64,000 bases of DNA from JANMOK01 sp031415055 (lineage in GTDB: Bacteria > Pseudomonadota > Alphaproteobacteria > Rhodobacterales > Rhodobacteraceae), in assembly GCA_031415055.1 (NCBI GenBank), contig JANOQZ010000044.1, forward strand, positions 130,800 to 194,799, given 5' to 3'. Below the pieces are notes generated by a model. That model saw only the letters and a program-made list of their open reading frames with translations. It had not been told where the DNA came from and made no database searches. This document shows positions 54,349 through 63,260 of the stretch, piece after piece. A program made the translations under genes and the position numbers. The first letter of the stretch is position 1. Every line of letters starts with the position of its first letter.

Positions 54349-55140
54349 GTGGATTTGGTTCGGGCGATTCAGTCGAAAGCGGGGTCGGAGCCGGTTCGGG
54401 TTGGGTTGATTTTGGGATCTGGGCTGGGGCATTTGGCGGGTGCGGTGGATGGGGTCTCGATCCCGTATTCGGACTTGCCGGGATTTCCGCATGCGGTTGT
54501 ATCCGGCCACAATCCCAATCTGGTGATCGGCGAACTTGAAGGCGTGCGCGTTGCCGCGTTTGGCGGTCGGGCGCATTATTATGAGAAGGGGCAAGCCGAT
54601 GTGATGCGGCTGCCGTTGGAGGTGCTGGCGGGGCTGGGTGCGGATTCGTTGGTTCTGACCAATGCGGCGGGGTCGTTTCGTGCCGATATTCCACCGGGCG
54701 ATTTGATGTTGATCCGCGATCATATCAATTTTTCTGGGCGCAACCCGCTGATTGGAGAACCAACAGACAGGCGGTTCGTCAATATGGTCGATGCCTATGA
54801 TCCGGGGATGCGGGCGGCGTTGGTGGCGGCGGCTTTGGCTGAGGGGATTGCGCTGAATGACGGGGTGTATGCGTGGTATTCCGGCCCGTCCTTTGAGACT
54901 CCGGCCGAGATCAAAGCTTTGCATCTCTTGGGGTCAGATGCGGTGGGCATGTCAACGGTGCCGGAGGTGATACTGGCGCGGTTTCTGGGGCTGAAATGCG
55001 CCGCAGTATCGGTGATCACCAATATGGCGGCGGGGATGGGGACCGAGGTCATTTCCCACGAACATACCAAGGCGATGGCACCTTTGGGTGCGGCGAAGTT
55101 GGAGAGGGTATTGCGAAGGTGGTTAATGGGGTTGGGTTAA
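54349..55140 (+). CDS. Purine nucleoside phosphorylase (trimeric class)
   Basis: A 263-residue phosphorylase. The phosphate loop is GLILGSGLGHLA, the phosphate-binding Arg/His are in FGGRAHYYEKGQ, then LVLTNAAGSF and AWYSGPSFETPAEIKALHLLGSDAVGMSTVPEVILARFLG, with the base-site region VITNMAAG. It cleaves imported purine nucleosides to base and ribose-1-phosphate, so its place at the end of the nucleoside transport operon makes metabolic sense. It starts with GTG 54349. Exact specificity (guanosine/inosine versus adenosine) is not decided by these motifs. Confidence 0.93.
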   Translation: MDLVRAIQSKAGSEPVRVGLILGSGLGHLAGAVDGVSIPYSDLPGFPHAVVSGHNPNLVIGELEGVRVAAFGGRAHYYEKGQADVMRLPLEVLAGLGADSLVLTNAAGSFRADIPPGDLMLIRDHINFSGRNPLIGEPTDRRFVNMVDAYDPGMRAALVAAALAEGIALNDGVYAWYSGPSFETPAEIKALHLLGSDAVGMSTVPEVILARFLGLKCAAVSVITNMAAGMGTEVISHEHTKAMAPLGAAKLERVLRRWLMGLG

Positions 55141-55597
55141 GGCCGCCAATTGACCCTCGGTAATCCCGGCCAACGCAGTCATTCCAGCGAATGCGGGAAA
55201 CCAGCGAAGCGAAAGACGTCGCCTAAGGCATTGGAATGGTACGATGAAAACGCACTCTGCGACTCGCGGGCGACAGAGGACAAGGCCAGACCGCCGGGTG
55301 GGCATCAAACGGTTGTGTAGGGCATTTTATGGCGCGGGTGCTTGTGAAGGTGTTTTAAGTCGAAACGTCGCCGAATGCCCGCCCGAAGGGGCGGTCGGGC
55401 ATTGTCCGGCGCTGCGCTTGATTCCGGACTAAGAAGGGCGTGGTGATGTTGGTTTCACGCCGTGCCGTATCCCAGAATACCGGACGAGCGGCACCGCCCG
55501 TCGTCCGGCGCCTGACCGTCCCGTCACGCAGGAATCGTGCATTCAGCATGACGGCGGGCGCTTCGCACTGCCGCGCCTTGGCGGGTGTGCGGTTAGC
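55141..55597. other. Gene-free GC-rich region with hairpins, probable dispersed repeats
   Basis: No convincing gene is seen in these 457 bases. A strong hairpin lies at about 55373-55402 (AATGCCCG and CGGGCATT arms), and GTCATTCCAGCGAATGCG near 55180 resembles common palindromic repeats. Short frames on both strands have low-complexity Arg-rich translations and no ribosome-binding sites. The region separates the convergent phosphorylase operon and SDR gene and may hold terminators and decayed repeats. Confidence 0.5.
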
Positions 55598-56335
55598 CTA
55601 ACCCCGCCCGATAAACGGCATTTTGGTGGCCATGACGGTGAGGAACTGGACGTTCGCTTCGAGCGGCAGGTTGGCCATGTAGAGGACCGAGGTTGCCACG
55701 TGGGCCACGTCCATCACCGGCTCCAGTTTGGTGGTGCCGTCGGCCTGCAAGGCACCGGTCGCGTGCGGGCCGCCCATCGCCGTCATCGCATTGCCGATGT
55801 CGATTTGGCCGCAGGCAATGTCGAACGGGCGTCCGTCGAGCGAGATTTGCCGGGTAAGGCCGGTGATGCCGTGTTTGGAGGCGGTATAGGGCGCCAGGCC
55901 GGGGCGCGGGGCATGTGCCGCGATCGAGCCGTTGTTGATGATGCGCCCGCCCCGCGGCACCTGCGCCTTCATCTGGATGAAGGCGGCGCGGGCGACGTAG
56001 AAAGCGCCGCTGAGGTTCACGTCGATGATTTTGCGCCAGTCGGCGGGGGTGATTTGGTCAATCGGGGCGGCGGGCACGTTGGAACCGGCGTTGTTGAAGA
56101 CTACGTCGATGCGGCCAAAAGTGGCGGCGATGCGGGCGAATGCGGAATCGACGGCGGTGGCGTCGGTGACATCGCACGTCACGGTGATAGCGTTGGCGTG
56201 ATCGGCGGCGGCTTCAGTCAAGGCTTCGGCTCGTCGGCCAATAAAGGCAACGTGATAGCCATTGGCGAGGAAGGCTTGCGCACAGGCACGGCCAATGCCG
56301 GTGCCCGCTCCAGTGACGACAGCGATTTTGGTCAT
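55598..56335 (-). CDS. SDR-family NAD(P)-dependent oxidoreductase
   Basis: A 245-residue classical short-chain dehydrogenase. The cofactor motif is TGAGTGIG (residues 9-16), then NNAGS, the catalytic Ser in NNGSIAAH and the YTASKHG (YxxxK) motif. ATG 56335 is used; a TTG lies two codons upstream. It is divergent from agmatinase. The substrate cannot be inferred. Confidence 0.92.
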   Translation of the reverse strand: MTKIAVVTGAGTGIGRACAQAFLANGYHVAFIGRRAEALTEAAADHANAITVTCDVTDATAVDSAFARIAATFGRIDVVFNNAGSNVPAAPIDQITPADWRKIIDVNLSGAFYVARAAFIQMKAQVPRGGRIINNGSIAAHAPRPGLAPYTASKHGITGLTRQISLDGRPFDIACGQIDIGNAMTAMGGPHATGALQADGTTKLEPVMDVAHVATSVLYMANLPLEANVQFLTVMATKMPFIGRG

Positions 56336-56401
56336 GGGCAATCTTTCCCGTGTGGTTTTGCCTCTGCTGCGCTAGCCTAGGTGCATTGGAGGGAGTTGCC
56401 A

Positions 56402-57370
56402 ATGTCTGACCCATTCTTTCAGCCAATTTCCGGTTTCGACCTGCCACGTTTTGCCGGCATTCCCAGTTTCATGCGATTGCCGGTAGTGCCGCTCAATCAT
56501 CCGCGAATTGACGATGTGGAACTGGGTCTGATCGGGGTGCCGTGGGATGCGGGCACCACCAACAGGCCGGGGCCAAGGCACGGACCGCGCCAATTGCGCG
56601 ATTATTCGACGATGATCAGGCGGATTAACCCAGTGTCGGGGATTGATCCGTTCGCTTTGGTCAACTGCGCCGATCTGGGTGATGTCGGGCCGAACCCGGC
56701 GGATTTGCAGGATTCGATGGCGCGGATCACGGCGTTTTATACGCAGGTGAAAGCCAAGGGGATTGTGCCGATGTCGGCGGGGGGCGATCATTTGTGTTCG
56801 CTGCCAATATTGCGCGCTTTGGCAAGCGATGGGCCTTTGGGCATGGTGCATTTCGATGCCCATACCGACCTGTTTCATTCGTATTTCGGCGGGTTTCTGT
56901 ATACTCACGGCACCCCGTTTCGCCGCGCGATTGAGGAAGGTCTGCTCGACCCCAAACGCGTCATCCAGATCGGCATTCGCGGCACGATGTATGACGGCGA
57001 GGATATGGATTTTGGCCGTGCTAATGGGGTAACCATCATCGAGATCGACGAGTTTTTCCGGCGCGGTGTTGCCGATGTAATGGTGCAGGCTCGAGAGGTG
57101 GTGGGGGTGCGGCCGACCTATTGCAGCTTTGACATCGACTTCATCGACCCAGCTTTCGCGCCGGGGACCGGGACGCCGGAGATTGGCGGGCCGACGTCCT
57201 ATCAGGCGCAGCAGGTGGGGCGGGAATTGGCGGGGGTGAACTTGGTCGGGGCGGATTTGGTGGAGGTTTCGCCGCCGTTTGACCAAAGCGGCGGCACGGC
57301 CTGGCTGGGGGTGAGTGTGATGTTCGAATTGATGTGTGTATTGGCGAAAGCGGTGGTGGGGAGGAGGTAG
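56402..57370 (+). CDS. Agmatinase / ureohydrolase family protein
   Basis: A 322-residue arginase-fold enzyme with a dinuclear Mn site: His130 (GGDH), Asp152, His154 and Asp156 (FDAHTDLF), and Asp244 and Asp246 (SFDIDFIDPAFAPGTGTPEIGG). The motif set favours agmatinase (agmatine to putrescine and urea), though guanidinobutyrase or guanidinopropionase are close relatives. ATG 56402 follows TTGGAGGGAG; the open frame begins at 56381. The SRPBCC gene starts five bases after its stop. Confidence 0.88.
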   Translation: MSDPFFQPISGFDLPRFAGIPSFMRLPVVPLNHPRIDDVELGLIGVPWDAGTTNRPGPRHGPRQLRDYSTMIRRINPVSGIDPFALVNCADLGDVGPNPADLQDSMARITAFYTQVKAKGIVPMSAGGDHLCSLPILRALASDGPLGMVHFDAHTDLFHSYFGGFLYTHGTPFRRAIEEGLLDPKRVIQIGIRGTMYDGEDMDFGRANGVTIIEIDEFFRRGVADVMVQAREVVGVRPTYCSFDIDFIDPAFAPGTGTPEIGGPTSYQAQQVGRELAGVNLVGADLVEVSPPFDQSGGTAWLGVSVMFELMCVLAKAVVGRR

Positions 57371-57375
57371 GCGAG

Positions 57376-57852
57376 TTGACCAAAGAGGATACCAGAATCG
57401 ATAGCGCGTCGCGGGTCATCAGGGCGTCGCGGCGGACCATTTATGCGGCTTTCCTGAGCGCCGAAGCGTTGATTGCCTGGCGCAGGCCAGCGAGCATGAC
57501 GGGCAAGGTTTTCGCCTTTGATCCCCGTGTGGGTGGCGGTTATCGGATGTCGCTGACCTATGGGGAACTTGACCACGCGCTACCGGGCAAGACCGCCGCG
57601 CATGAAGATGTGTTCCGCGGGTGGTTTGTCGAGTTGGTACCGGACGAAAAAGTCGTCGAGCTGATTGAATTTGAGTCGGGCGATCCGGCGTTTGGTGGCG
57701 CTATGAAAATGACAACGACGATGGTTGATGTGTCCGGCGGCACTAGGGTCGCGATTCTATGCGAGGATGTACCCGAGGGGATTGGGCAAGAAGATCATTT
57801 GGCGGGTTTGACGGCGGCGCTGGAAAACCTAGCGGCGTTCACCGAGCGGTAG
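57376..57852 (+). CDS. SRPBCC/AHSA1-family protein
   Basis: A 158-residue helix-grip protein: SRVIRASRRTIYAAFLSAEALIAWRRPASMTG opens the fold, GGGYRMSLTYGE and FRGWFVELVPDEKVVELIEFES form the sheet, and LAGLTAALENLAAFTER the long C-terminal helix. It starts at TTG 57376, nine bases after GAGG of the agmatinase tail, so it is probably co-expressed with agmatinase. Ligand unknown. Confidence 0.85.
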   Translation: MTKEDTRIDSASRVIRASRRTIYAAFLSAEALIAWRRPASMTGKVFAFDPRVGGGYRMSLTYGELDHALPGKTAAHEDVFRGWFVELVPDEKVVELIEFESGDPAFGGAMKMTTTMVDVSGGTRVAILCEDVPEGIGQEDHLAGLTAALENLAAFTER

Positions 57853-57930
57853 GGTGCGCATATTGCGAACCATTTCAAACGTTTGTTTTGTTTGGCGGCG
57901 GCGGAATGGTGCGCAGAATGCGCACCCTAC
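57849..57930. repeat. Inverted repeat between convergent genes
   Basis: GTAGGGTGCGCAT (57849-57861) and ATGCGCACCCTAC (57918-57930) are perfect 13-base inverted arms. A nested hairpin GGTGCGCA-GAA-TGCGCACC lies at 57908-57926. No T-run follows on either strand, so it looks like a palindromic dispersed repeat rather than a normal terminator. It overlaps the ends of both flanking genes. Confidence 0.7.
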
Positions 57931-59429
57931 GGGTCGATGGCCAGCACCGGTGTCAGCCCCCTTAAATCCTCCACCCCCAACGGCGCAGAAGGCTTGCCCA
58001 GCATATACCGGGTCACCCAAATCAGCCTTGTCTCTGCCCGGGTGATGGCGACATAGGTGAGGCGTTTCCACAAGGGCAGGCCGGCTTCCTCGCGGCCGGA
58101 ACGCGCGGCGGCGTAAAGATCGGGACCGAAAACCTGCACATCGGGCCATTGGCTGCCCTGCGCTTTGTGGATGGTGCAGGCCGCGCCGTGGATGAAGGTG
58201 GCGCCCATATTGGCGGCGGAGGCGATGAAGGGTTCCTCTTGATCGGGCAGTTCGATCTTGATGATGGTGGCGGCGTTGACTTGCGGGTCTTCGGCACCGA
58301 TGACGTGCAAGCGGCTGAAACCGGGGCGGTTGCCGGTCCCAAGGAACACCACTTGTGCGCCTTTGATCAGGCCGCGTGCCTCGAGGTCTATCCGTTTCTT
58401 GCGGTGTTTCAGCGGCAGCTCTACCCCGTCACAGATTAGCGGTTCGCCCGGCAGCAGACTGGTCATCGGTGCGCCATAGGCCGAACGGAAGGCTTGGATC
58501 AGGCGGATACGCGTAGCATTGCGCCAGCACAGGACGGGGGATCGGGCCATCATTGTGGCGTCGGCACGGGGGGAAATGAGGATACGTTCGTCGCGCTCGG
58601 CGGCTTCTTCGACGAGTTTCTCGAAATCTTCGAAGGTCAGCAGCGGGTCGCTGAGGGCATGGGCGAGGTCGAGAATGGGACTGTCGGCCTGTTGGCGGTG
58701 GATTCGGCTGAGGGTCAGTTTGGCGGTTTCGGGCAGCGTCTCAAAGCACATCGCGCCAGACTGGCCGACGGGGGCAAGTTGGGCCGGATCGCCGAACAGG
58801 ATAAGGGTCGAGAAGATTTCCTTCAGGTCGGCGAATTGGCGGTCGTCCAGCATCGAGGCTTCGTCGATCAGCCCGATGTCGAGTGGGTCGTTGCGACGGC
58901 TCCACCCGGTAATGAAATCGGAACCACGCAGGCCAGCGGTTGCCAAGGCGCCGGGGATCGACTTGACGGTTTCATAGAAGCGGAAAGCACGGTCAAGCGC
59001 GGTGTCAGTCAGGCCCTCTATGGTTGGGCGCGGACCTTCACCGGCCAGCCAAATGGCAATCTTCTCGTATTCCGGGTCATAGACTGGGGTGTAGAGAATG
59101 CGGTGGATGGTGGTGGCAGGAACGCCGCGGTTGCGCAAAACAGACGCCGCCTTGTTGGTGGGGGCCAACACGGCAAAGGTGCGCTTGTCGCGGCGATTGC
59201 GGCTTTCGTATTCAGCGGAAACGGGTTCAACGCCTGCGTCTGTCAGGGCTTTGACCAGTTTGGCAAGCAGCAAAGTCTTGCCCGACCCGGCTTTGCCGAT
59301 GACGGCGAGGATTCGACCTTCACCTTCCGTTGCAGGAAGAAGTTCGGCGGTATCGATATCGACGCCTGCCAAGCGGATGGCACTGGCAAGGGCGTCATGC
59401 GCCTGCGCTTGATCGCTGGAAAGCTGCAT
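57927..59429 (-). CDS. RecD-like ATP-dependent DNA helicase
   Basis: A 500-residue superfamily 1B helicase. Walker A VIGKAGSGKTLLLAK (about 40-50), motif Ia LAPTNKAASVLRNRG, Walker B IGLIDEASMLDD, motif III LFGDPAQLAPVGQSGAM, and the C-terminal HKAQGSQWPDVQVFG and YVAITRAETRLIWV motifs place it with RecD2/Dda-type enzymes. It is short, without the N-terminal extension of RecD2. ATG 59429 has AAGGAA upstream; a longer frame opens at 59534. It lies downstream of luxI on the same strand. Confidence 0.92.
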   Translation of the reverse strand: MQLSSDQAQAHDALASAIRLAGVDIDTAELLPATEGEGRILAVIGKAGSGKTLLLAKLVKALTDAGVEPVSAEYESRNRRDKRTFAVLAPTNKAASVLRNRGVPATTIHRILYTPVYDPEYEKIAIWLAGEGPRPTIEGLTDTALDRAFRFYETVKSIPGALATAGLRGSDFITGWSRRNDPLDIGLIDEASMLDDRQFADLKEIFSTLILFGDPAQLAPVGQSGAMCFETLPETAKLTLSRIHRQQADSPILDLAHALSDPLLTFEDFEKLVEEAAERDERILISPRADATMMARSPVLCWRNATRIRLIQAFRSAYGAPMTSLLPGEPLICDGVELPLKHRKKRIDLEARGLIKGAQVVFLGTGNRPGFSRLHVIGAEDPQVNAATIIKIELPDQEEPFIASAANMGATFIHGAACTIHKAQGSQWPDVQVFGPDLYAAARSGREEAGLPLWKRLTYVAITRAETRLIWVTRYMLGKPSAPLGVEDLRGLTPVLAIDP

Positions 59430-59490
59430 TCGGAGTTCCTTGCCTGCGCTGCGTTGTAACTGTGCAAGCAAAAGGGGGCCAGCGAAAGCG

Positions 59491-60108
59491 TCAGGCAACC
59501 AAGGCGTTTTCCTGCAACGGAAATGAGGCGTCAAAACATCTTGCAGTGTCGTCTGCGGTCAGACCAGCTTTGTTGGCGACGGTTTCCAGCGCGTGTCGGC
59601 TGAACGCCCAAAGGCCAACGCTAATTCCGTTGGATGTGCCCAGAATATCTGGGGCCCAGCCTAGGCGACGATAGATGCGCTCCATTCTAAAATCAAAAAC
59701 GCCAACGGCGTGGTGCAGGCCGAACCGCAGACCCAATTCACAACCCGCCGACATCAGCGCAGCGGCGGTGATTGTAGGGCTTTTGGGCGAAAGGCAAAAA
59801 CGGGTGCATTCCCAGATCAAAGGGCTAGAAATGCGCACGCCCTGGGTTAGATGCAGAAAATGATCATTGACCATGGTTTCTGCCGTTGTGGGCAGGAACC
59901 GCATCGAACCGGCGTGGCTGCCGTCGCAATTGGCGGCAATCACATACAACGGGTTCATCGCATCATATTGATCGCTTTCAAAGCCTTTGGCATCAACCTG
60001 AACCGCCCAATTCAGACGATCGCGGAATTGCACCGCGCGGTCGCGGAACATCGACTCCGCAAGTTTGGGAAAAAGATGCAGGGAATCAGCATAGAGATAT
60101 TTGATCAT
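59491..60108 (-). CDS. LuxI-family acyl-homoserine lactone synthase
   Basis: A 205-residue autoinducer synthase. The nearly invariant LuxI residues are present: Arg24, Phe28, Trp34, Asp46, Asp49, Arg70, Phe84, Glu100 and Arg103 (MRFLPTT, WECTRF). It makes an N-acyl-homoserine lactone from S-adenosylmethionine and an acyl carrier; the chain length cannot be told. ATG 60108 has TTGGAG about eight bases before it; the frame opens at 60159. It lies 104 bases downstream of luxR on the same strand. Confidence 0.94.
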   Translation of the reverse strand: MIKYLYADSLHLFPKLAESMFRDRAVQFRDRLNWAVQVDAKGFESDQYDAMNPLYVIAANCDGSHAGSMRFLPTTAETMVNDHFLHLTQGVRISSPLIWECTRFCLSPKSPTITAAALMSAGCELGLRFGLHHAVGVFDFRMERIYRRLGWAPDILGTSNGISVGLWAFSRHALETVANKAGLTADDTARCFDASFPLQENALVA

Positions 60109-60212
60109 GGCACGCTCCAAGGGGAATGTGCCAAGGCCTAGCGTTGCGAACGTTAACAAAAGACGACCGTGCGCAGGCTTAAAAATTGCGCAACAGGGGT
60201 CGAATCAGGTTG

Positions 60213-60914
60213 TCAGGTCATGATCACGCCGCGCGACATTGCCAAGGCAACGGCGTGGGTGGTGTTCAAGGCGCCCAGTTTGTAGCGGGCGGAATCGATG
60301 TAAACCCGCAGGGTGTTTTCCGAGATTTGCAGTTTGTCTGCCACTTGGCCACGGCCGTAGCCAAGCCCAAGCAATGTCAAAGCATCGGTTTCGCGCGGTG
60401 AAAGATCGCGCAATGGTTCTGGTCCGTGGTTCTGGTCGATTTCCTGTGCCCTTTGATGAATATAATGCGAGATCAACAGCAGGTCGCTGACATTTTCGCC
60501 GGTGAAACGCGCCCATTTTTCATCGTCGACCTTTTTGTTGACGGTGAACAAGGCGAACTGGCCGTTCGGGCCACGAATGGGCACCGAATAGCCTTGGTTG
60601 CCAACGCCTGCATCAATCGCTTCATGTAGGAAATTCTGGCGCACCATGCCCGTCCAATCCAGACGTTTCCAATCTAGCGGGGTGAATCGCTGTAACGCGC
60701 CCAGAACGACGGGATCGATGCGGGTATATTGCCGGTCGATGTAGCGTTCGACCCATTTCATATCATAGGTCAAGGCGGCGTATTGTTCGCCGACGGAATT
60801 GACCGAATGATAGATGACGTGGTCAACTTCGTAAACGTCACGAAGGCCTTCAATCAGAAATTGAAGTCCCTCACGCGTATCCGTTTTCTTGATGCGTTCG
60901 ATGAACGCTTCCAT
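60213..60914 (-). CDS. LuxR-family quorum-sensing regulator
   Basis: A 233-residue protein with an N-terminal autoinducer-binding domain (YHSVNSVGEQYAALTYDMKWV, DRQYTRIDPVV, TPLDW with the conserved Trp, Tyr, Asp and Pro residues). Its C-terminal GerE-type helix-turn-helix is LSPRETDALTLLGLGYGRGQVADKLQISENTLRVYIDSARYKLG. ATG 60914 fits homologue starts; a GTG six codons upstream (60932) is possible. It precedes luxI and should activate it or related targets with bound lactone. An upstream small gene overlaps its start by 44 bases. Confidence 0.92.
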   Translation of the reverse strand: MEAFIERIKKTDTREGLQFLIEGLRDVYEVDHVIYHSVNSVGEQYAALTYDMKWVERYIDRQYTRIDPVVLGALQRFTPLDWKRLDWTGMVRQNFLHEAIDAGVGNQGYSVPIRGPNGQFALFTVNKKVDDEKWARFTGENVSDLLLISHYIHQRAQEIDQNHGPEPLRDLSPRETDALTLLGLGYGRGQVADKLQISENTLRVYIDSARYKLGALNTTHAVALAMSRGVIMT

Positions 60915-61086
60915 TTTTGAAATCACAGGCACTTAACACATCCGCACTGGCCCCATCGACCCTAAGCCCAGCAGCAGCAATCATTATCGCGTCATCGAGA
61001 TGTTCAGCCAAACCCGGCATAAAATTCGCCCCCGCAAAACTACGCAGGTCGGCCAGAACGTCTATCATCCAGTCTCTGGACATCAT
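60871..61086 (-). CDS. Small helical protein upstream of luxR
   Basis: A 71-residue frame beginning MMSRDWMIDVLADLRSFAGANFMPGLAEHLDDAIMIAAAGL. The first 48 residues look like a real helical protein similar to small unnamed proteins I recall beside luxR genes in Rhodobacterales; the last 20 residues run into luxR out of frame. AGGCGAG precedes the double ATG. Overlap with luxR suggests coupling. No function is recognised. Confidence 0.6.
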   Translation of the reverse strand: MMSRDWMIDVLADLRSFAGANFMPGLAEHLDDAIMIAAAGLRVDGASADVLSACDFKNGSVHRTHQENGYA

Positions 61087-61281
61087 TACACTCGCCTAGA
61101 TTGGTTAATGAAGTATTAACTCAACCTTAGCATGCACAAATGCCGCCGGATATTCACCAGATTGTATTCCCCTGAAACTGTGAGGTGCTCTAGGTCAAGA
61201 CATTGATATAAAACGAATTGACTTTCGGTTCACCCGGTATCGACCGACTGCCGCGGCCCGGTTCGACACGCTTTGCCAGAA

Positions 61282-62184
61282 TCAGCGGCGCTGCAAGTGC
61301 CGTTCCAGTCGTCTTTGCGCCTGCCGGTAACGGATGGCAAAAAACGGCAAGGCCATGCGGGCGAAATACCACCCCGGACCGGTCAGCTTCCGCGTCGCCG
61401 GCTCGTCGAGAACCTTGGCGAATTTTGTCTGGTCGCTGACGGGCCAATCGGCAGGAAGCCCCAATTCCCCCAGAAACGCCCGGATAAATTTCACCCGGGC
61501 GGTGACGAAATCTTCATAATAAATCGGCACGACATCAACACCGCTGTCGGCCAGTTTTCTGGCGTAGGCGGAAAAACGTTCGCGCGTTTCCACCTTTTTT
61601 ACGGCAATTTTCACCAATTCGCGGAAATTTGCCAGCAGACGTATGCTGCCGATCCGGGAGCGCAACGCGTCACGTTCTTCCCCGGAAACCTCTATCAGCT
61701 GGAACTGCGGATGCGAGCCTTCTACGTTGCCGGCGTTCTTGGGCCGGAACGCGTTGAAATAGGAACTCGCCACCAATTCAGCGAAATCGCGCCGCGACAG
61801 CACGAAAACTTTGACGTTGTTTTCGATCAGCACCGGCGCAATCTCGTCAGGCGGATGCCGCAGGCGATTTTTGAAACCGATCGAATCCCCGGGCGTATAG
61901 ACCGCTGGGAACAGGACAGAGCTGGGTGGCGCGGTCCCGAAAGCGCCAGACTTGAACACGCTGTCAAACAACTGCGGCAGCGGTACGTCGTTGGCGCTGC
62001 GGCGCCGATTATAGGCGTCGAGCTCCTCGAACAGCGGCACATGCACGGACTTTTGGGCACTGAGCATGCTGACGATGGCGGAACTGCCCTCTCTGCCCGA
62101 ATATATGATGATGAAATTGGCGAGTTTGCCTGCATGCCGGCCGGAACTGGCTGTCAAGTCCGCGGGCGTTTCGATTTTGTGCAT
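61282..62184 (-). CDS. Sulfotransferase-like protein
   Basis: A 300-residue protein. The N-terminal IIIYSGREGSSAIVSMLSAQKSVHV resembles the 5'-phosphosulfate-binding loop of sulfotransferases (SGRxGSS), and VFVLSRRDFAELVASSYFNAFRP resembles the 3'-phosphate motif. The C-terminal IYYEDFVTARVKFIRAFLGELGLP is also typical. ATG 62184 is chosen because the longer frame from 62259 would overlap the divergent aldo/keto reductase gene. The acceptor substrate is unknown; surface polysaccharide or lipid modification is possible. Confidence 0.78.
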   Translation of the reverse strand: MHKIETPADLTASSGRHAGKLANFIIIYSGREGSSAIVSMLSAQKSVHVPLFEELDAYNRRRSANDVPLPQLFDSVFKSGAFGTAPPSSVLFPAVYTPGDSIGFKNRLRHPPDEIAPVLIENNVKVFVLSRRDFAELVASSYFNAFRPKNAGNVEGSHPQFQLIEVSGEERDALRSRIGSIRLLANFRELVKIAVKKVETRERFSAYARKLADSGVDVVPIYYEDFVTARVKFIRAFLGELGLPADWPVSDQTKFAKVLDEPATRKLTGPGWYFARMALPFFAIRYRQAQRRLERHLQRR

Positions 62185-62246
62185 TGGCCAGAAATACGCT
62201 ACGAAAGGACGGGTGCTTCGCCCGTGATTAATCACAAGGTCCGGCA

Positions 62247-63230
62247 ATGTCAAAACCAAGTTCCGCCGCCGCGCTTTTGGCCGACAACCGCGTCGGCTTG
62301 GGCTGCATGAGTTTCGCAGGTGCCTACGGCGACACTGATCAGGCCGAGGCGCATCGCACGCTGGCCACGGCGATCGACCTGGGGGTGACGCATCTGGATA
62401 CGTCGAACGTCTACGGCATGGGCCGGTCGGAGAGCGTCATCGGCGCATTTCTGAAAACCAGTCCGCATGCATTCTCAATCGCCACCAAGGGCGGCATCGT
62501 GCCCGAGCCGGTGCGCCGTTTTGACAATTCGTCATCGCATTTGCGCAAGGAATTGGAGGGTTCGTTAAGGCGGCTGGGTGTAGAACATGTCGACCTGTAT
62601 TACGTGCACCGGCGCGAGCAGGTGCGCGATATCGAGGAAGTAACCGAGACTTTGGCCGCCTTTGTGCGCGAGGGGAAAATTGGCGGCATCGGGTTTTCTG
62701 AAATCGCGCCGTCCTCGCTGAGTCGTGCTGTTGCTGTGCATCCGGTGATGGCGGTGCAAAGCGAATATTCGCTGTGGTCGCGCCAGCCGGAACTGGGGAT
62801 GCTGCAGGCCTGCAAAGAACTGGGCACGACGTTTGTCGCGTTTTCACCCTTGGGACGGGGGATGTTGGCTGATCCGGTTATTGATACTGCGAATCTGGGA
62901 CCGAGCGATTTTCGGCGGGGAAACCCAAGGTTCAAGGGTGAGGATTTTGTGCGAAACAAGGCCTTTGTCGAACGATTTAACGCCTATGCGAAAGGGCAAG
63001 GGATTGCCGCTTCGACATTGGCGTTAGCTTGGGTGCTGCATCAGGGATCACAAATTGTCGCAATTCCGGGGACTCGAACCGTCGAACATTTACGACGAAA
63101 CATGGATGCGGCGTCGGTTATTCTGACCGCCGACCAATTGGCTGAAATTGAAAAGATTTTACCGGTCGGATGGGCACATGGCGCACGATATTCCGATGCG
63201 CAAATGGTGGGGGTTGAGGGGTATTGTTGA
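62247..63230 (+). CDS. Aldo/keto reductase
   Basis: A 327-residue (alpha/beta)8 oxidoreductase. The catalytic tetrad is visible as Asp in HLDTSNVYG, Tyr in the same segment, Lys in ATKGGIV and His in DLYYVHRRE. The C-terminal NADPH-binding part has VAIPGTRTVEHLRRNMDAA. It groups with the general stress-type AKRs (YajO/IolS-like). It is divergent from the sulfotransferase-like gene; the substrate is unknown. Confidence 0.93.
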   Translation: MSKPSSAAALLADNRVGLGCMSFAGAYGDTDQAEAHRTLATAIDLGVTHLDTSNVYGMGRSESVIGAFLKTSPHAFSIATKGGIVPEPVRRFDNSSSHLRKELEGSLRRLGVEHVDLYYVHRREQVRDIEEVTETLAAFVREGKIGGIGFSEIAPSSLSRAVAVHPVMAVQSEYSLWSRQPELGMLQACKELGTTFVAFSPLGRGMLADPVIDTANLGPSDFRRGNPRFKGEDFVRNKAFVERFNAYAKGQGIAASTLALAWVLHQGSQIVAIPGTRTVEHLRRNMDAASVILTADQLAEIEKILPVGWAHGARYSDAQMVGVEGYC

Positions 63231-63260
63231 CGGGCAGGACTAGTGCCCCGCCCGATGTAT

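Noticed and set aside
55355..55549. 64-residue minus-strand open frame in the hairpin-rich gap
   Set aside because: There is no ribosome-binding site, the composition is Arg-rich and repeat-like, and the frame spans the strong hairpin.
60109..60212. Possible lux box in the luxR-luxI gap
   Set aside because: Only weak partial palindromes such as GTTGCGAACGTTAAC are present; none matches a lux-box consensus well enough to call.
61273..62310. 345-residue plus-strand open frame opposite the sulfotransferase-like gene
   Set aside because: The minus-strand reading has recognisable sulfotransferase motifs; the plus-strand frame overlaps the aldo/keto reductase start and has no motifs.
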